A stretch of DNA of 8,677 nt, from contig CAVCEE010000040.1 of NCBI GenBank assembly GCA_963601185.1, positions 1 to 8,677 of the forward strand, read 5' to 3'. The translations under genes were made by a program, and so were the position numbers. Shown here piece by piece: positions 6,839 to 8,677 of the stretch; the first letter of the stretch is position 1, and each line of letters starts with the position of its first letter. The DNA comes from Limisoma sp963601185 (GTDB lineage: Bacteria; Bacteroidota; Bacteroidia; Bacteroidales; Muribaculaceae). The notes under the pieces were generated by a model. The model worked only from the letters and a program-made list of their open reading frames with translations, ran no database searches and was not told the origin of the DNA.

Positions 6839-7978
6839 TTAATCTTTCTTGCCTATGAGCATTGTGCGGAACACTTGCAGCGCGGTGCGCTTCAGATTGT
6901 CGTATGCCACCTCCGGATTCATCGCCTCTGCCAGTGTCATAGGACCTGGCGTGATAGGGAAGACGGAGAGGAATCCGTATTCGTTGAGCATCTCGCTGTC
7001 GCTCACGCTGCCTACAAAGGCTATCGTTGGGATGCCGTTCCATGCAGCCTCGCCGCACACACCGTAAGGGGTCTTGCCGAGTAGCGAAAGTTTGTCCATC
7101 GCTCCTTCGCCGGTGACGATGAGGTCGGCATCAACGATGCGGCTCTCGAAATTCACCGCTTTGAGCATCGCATAGATACCTGGGGTGAGGTTGGCGTTGA
7201 GAGCAGCCCAAAGTGCGCCGCCGATGCTTCCTGCGGCACCCGCGTAACTCTGGTTCTGCACTGACTTGCCGTATTTTTTCTTGAACAGCAGTGCCAGCGA
7301 GTGAAGTCCTTCGTCGAGCGTTTCCAAAATCTTTGGCGTTGCCCCTTTTTGCGGTCCGAAGAGATGGGCTGCACCCTTAGGCCCGTAGAATGTGGCATCT
7401 ACATCGCTCATTACGGTAAACTTGCATTCCTCCAACTCCTTCATCTTGCCACTGTCGTCAATCTCGTGGATGAGCGAGAGATTCTTGCCGCAAGGCTCAA
7501 TCTCGTTGCCGTGCTCGTCGAGAAACTTGAATCCGAGGGCGGAGAGTATGCCTGTGCCGCCGTCGTTGGTTGCGCTGCCGCCCACACCAATGTTGATGTT
7601 GCGGAAGCCGTGGATGATGGCCTCGCGGATGATGATGCCAGTACCTTTCGACGATGCGTTCAGTGGGTCGAACTCTTCAGGGCGGAGCAGGGCTATGCCC
7701 GATGCCGTGGCAACGTCAATCACTGCCGTGTTCTCGTTGATTACACCATAGCGCACTGTTATTGGCCGTCCGAGTGGGTCTTCGCTCTGCACTTCATTCC
7801 AAGTGCCGCCGGTCGATTCCACCATAGCGGTGGCAGTGCCGTCGCCGCCGTCGGCTACCGACACTTTTTCTATTTCACAATCGGGCATAGCGAGCAAAAT
7901 TCCCTCTTCAATGGCATTGGCTACTTCCTGCGAGGTGAGAGAGCCTTTGAACTTGTCGGACGCAATAACAACTTTCAT
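6839..7978 (-). CDS. Glycerate kinase, class II (GlxK/GarK family)
   Basis: The enzyme phosphorylates D-glycerate with ATP; bacterial members of this family mostly make 2-phosphoglycerate, feeding lower glycolysis. At 379 residues the length is typical. Visible family motifs are SDKFKGSLTS (7-16), VADGGDGTA (41-49), GVGGSATNDGGTG (131-143), SDVDATFYGPKGAAHLFGPQ (191-210) followed by KGA, AGAAGSIGGAL (246-256) and IVTGEGAMD (287-295) before GKTPYGV. One small variation is Ser191 where many members have Cys in CDV. The ATG at 7976-7978 starts MKVVIASDKFKG, the normal N terminus. The gene begins 15 bases after the deaminase stop on the same strand, so they are very probably one transcript. The 87-base gap after it suggests a break before the phosphorylase. 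In E. coli the paralogue glxK belongs to the allantoin regulon, which may give meaning to the deaminase neighbour. No symbol is given because glxK and garK types cannot be separated here. Confidence 0.97.
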   Translation of the reverse strand: MKVVIASDKFKGSLTSQEVANAIEEGILLAMPDCEIEKVSVADGGDGTATAMVESTGGTWNEVQSEDPLGRPITVRYGVINENTAVIDVATASGIALLRPEEFDPLNASSKGTGIIIREAIIHGFRNINIGVGGSATNDGGTGILSALGFKFLDEHGNEIEPCGKNLSLIHEIDDSGKMKELEECKFTVMSDVDATFYGPKGAAHLFGPQKGATPKILETLDEGLHSLALLFKKKYGKSVQNQSYAGAAGSIGGALWAALNANLTPGIYAMLKAVNFESRIVDADLIVTGEGAMDKLSLLGKTPYGVCGEAAWNGIPTIAFVGSVSDSEMLNEYGFLSVFPITPGPMTLAEAMNPEVAYDNLKRTALQVFRTMLIGKKD

Positions 7979-7993
7979 ATATGTGTGATAGAA

Positions 7994-8479
7994 TCAATAT
8001 TCGATTTTGTCGGATTTTTCGCTCCACATTTTGAACGCCTTGATTGCGCCTGTGTTGGGAACGTGTACGCACGGGATGGAACGGAGTGACTGCGGACGGT
8101 CGAGTTCCTCGTAGATAAACTTGTCGCTGAAGTCGATGGCATCGGCGTCTTCCTTGGTGTTGCCGTAGTAGATGCGTGCCACGCCAGCCCAGTAGAGTGC
8201 GCTCAGGCACATAGGACACGGCTCGCAGGAACTATACACATAGCAACCGTCGAGTTTGAACGACCCGACCTTGCGGCACGCCGAGCGGATGGCGTTGACC
8301 TCGGCATGGGCTGTGGGGTCATTGTCGATGGTCACGGAGTTTGACTCTACGGAGAGAATTTCTCCGTCCTTCACGATGACGGCTCCGAACGGACCGCCTC
8401 CATTCTCCACGCTTTGCTCAGACTTCTCTGCTGCGATTTTCAGAAAATCCAAGTCTTGTTGTGTGATTTCTACATTCAT
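7994..8479 (-). CDS. guaD: Guanine deaminase-like nucleoside/nucleobase deaminase
   Basis: This is a zinc hydrolase of the cytidine deaminase fold that probably converts guanine to xanthine and ammonia. The 161-residue protein has the zinc and catalytic motif HAE (His58, Glu60) and PCPMC (Cys88, Cys91), all present. It resembles the Bacillus subtilis GuaD type (156 residues) and not the tRNA adenosine deaminase TadA. The features shared with GuaD are CEPCPMCLSALYWAG (85-99), a segment DFSDKFIYEELDRP (116-129) matching the GuaD DDSFIYKEI region, and a C-terminal tail ending in Glu-Tyr. The ATG at 8477-8479 gives MNVEITQQDLDFLK. It lies 15 bases upstream of glycerate kinase and only 21 bases downstream of a transposase stop, so its native promoter may have been displaced by an insertion. 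Substrate choice (guanine versus other aminated bases) cannot be proven from sequence. Confidence 0.88.
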   Translation of the reverse strand: MNVEITQQDLDFLKIAAEKSEQSVENGGGPFGAVIVKDGEILSVESNSVTIDNDPTAHAEVNAIRSACRKVGSFKLDGCYVYSSCEPCPMCLSALYWAGVARIYYGNTKEDADAIDFSDKFIYEELDRPQSLRSIPCVHVPNTGAIKAFKMWSEKSDKIEY

Positions 8480-8500
8480 ATTTTTATGATTTGTGCAAGC

Positions 8501-8677
8501 CTAAACTGATAAAATGGGTTGATAAACTCGATTATTTCTGATTACGGCGAACATTCTCGCCACGAGCTTGGCTCGCACTGCGTTTAATACAGTCATTTTG
8601 TTTTTTCCTTCGGCGACTTTTCTTTCAAAATATGTTTTCAGATCGCCTGTCTTCTTATGGGCAATCGCCACAGCAGC
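8501..8677 (-). CDS. IS110-family transposase, C-terminal end (cut by window edge)
   Basis: The minus strand is open from the window edge (first codon at 8675-8677) to a TAG at 8501-8503, giving 58 residues. They include HKKTGDLKTYFERKVAEGKN, then KMTVLNAVRAKLVARMFAVI, then RNNRVYQPILSV. The pattern of a helical YxRKVxEGKxKMxxLNAVRxKLxxRxFAVI tail is characteristic of IS110-type (Transposase_20) recombinases, DEDD/Ser enzymes that use a bridge RNA to pick targets. The catalytic parts lie outside the window, so integrity cannot be judged. IS110 elements lack terminal inverted repeats, so the element end cannot be placed, but it must lie within or near the 21 bases between this stop and the deaminase start if that gene is intact. 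A read-through transcript from the element could drive the deaminase and kinase. Confidence 0.8.
   Translation of the reverse strand, partial: AAVAIAHKKTGDLKTYFERKVAEGKNKMTVLNAVRAKLVARMFAVIRNNRVYQPILSV

Noticed and set aside
7301..8089. 262-codon plus-strand frame across glycerate kinase and the deaminase end
   Set aside because: It spans the junction of two confident minus-strand genes and its product has no coherent composition or motif.
1..8677. CRISPR array, tRNA or rRNA genes
   Set aside because: No regularly spaced repeats, no tRNA-like cloverleaf with a TTCRA arm, and no rRNA-conserved stretch was seen on either strand.

Overview
The window looks like chromosomal DNA of a Bacteroidota bacterium, most likely order Bacteroidales. 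Three things point there. Start codons sit in A/T-rich leaders with no clear Shine-Dalgarno sequence. The best promoter-like words resemble the Bacteroidetes TAnnTTTG -7 element. The protein set also fits: a ClpB, a Tgt followed by an LptF/LptG permease, a small Lys-rich protein of a kind seen in Bacteroidales, and an IS110-type transposase tail. No finer placement can be made from the sequence alone.

Layout, left to right. Positions 1-242 hold the end of an unrecognised plus-strand reading frame, possibly frameshifted. A bidirectional hairpin terminator (277-316) separates it from clpB (332-2926, minus), which encodes the protein disaggregase. A 224-base divergent intergenic region follows, containing a 25-base inverted repeat and a candidate promoter. 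It leads into a plus-strand pair: tgt (3151-4281, queuosine tRNA modification) and an LptF/LptG-family lipopolysaccharide-export permease (4278-5414), joined by an ATGA overlap. A second bidirectional terminator (5442-5473) closes that unit. From there to the right edge all genes are on the minus strand. In transcription order they are an IS110-type transposase tail (8501-8677, cut by the window edge), a guanine deaminase-like enzyme (7994-8479), a class II glycerate kinase (6839-7978), a uridine phosphorylase-type enzyme (5879-6751) and a small Lys-rich protein of unknown function (5493-5861).

How the genes relate. The left and middle parts are housekeeping: proteostasis, tRNA modification and outer-membrane biogenesis. 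The right part looks like nucleobase and nucleoside salvage or catabolism: uridine phosphorolysis, guanine deamination and glycerate phosphorylation. It probably forms two transcription units, deaminase-kinase and phosphorylase-small protein, with a candidate promoter in the 87-base gap between them.

I see no convincing undescribed system. The most useful observations are these: the Tgt has lost the three cysteines of its usual zinc site; an IS110-type transposase ends 21 bases before the deaminase start; a strong dyad lies upstream of tgt; and the permease carries a Lys/Pro repeat at its N terminus.
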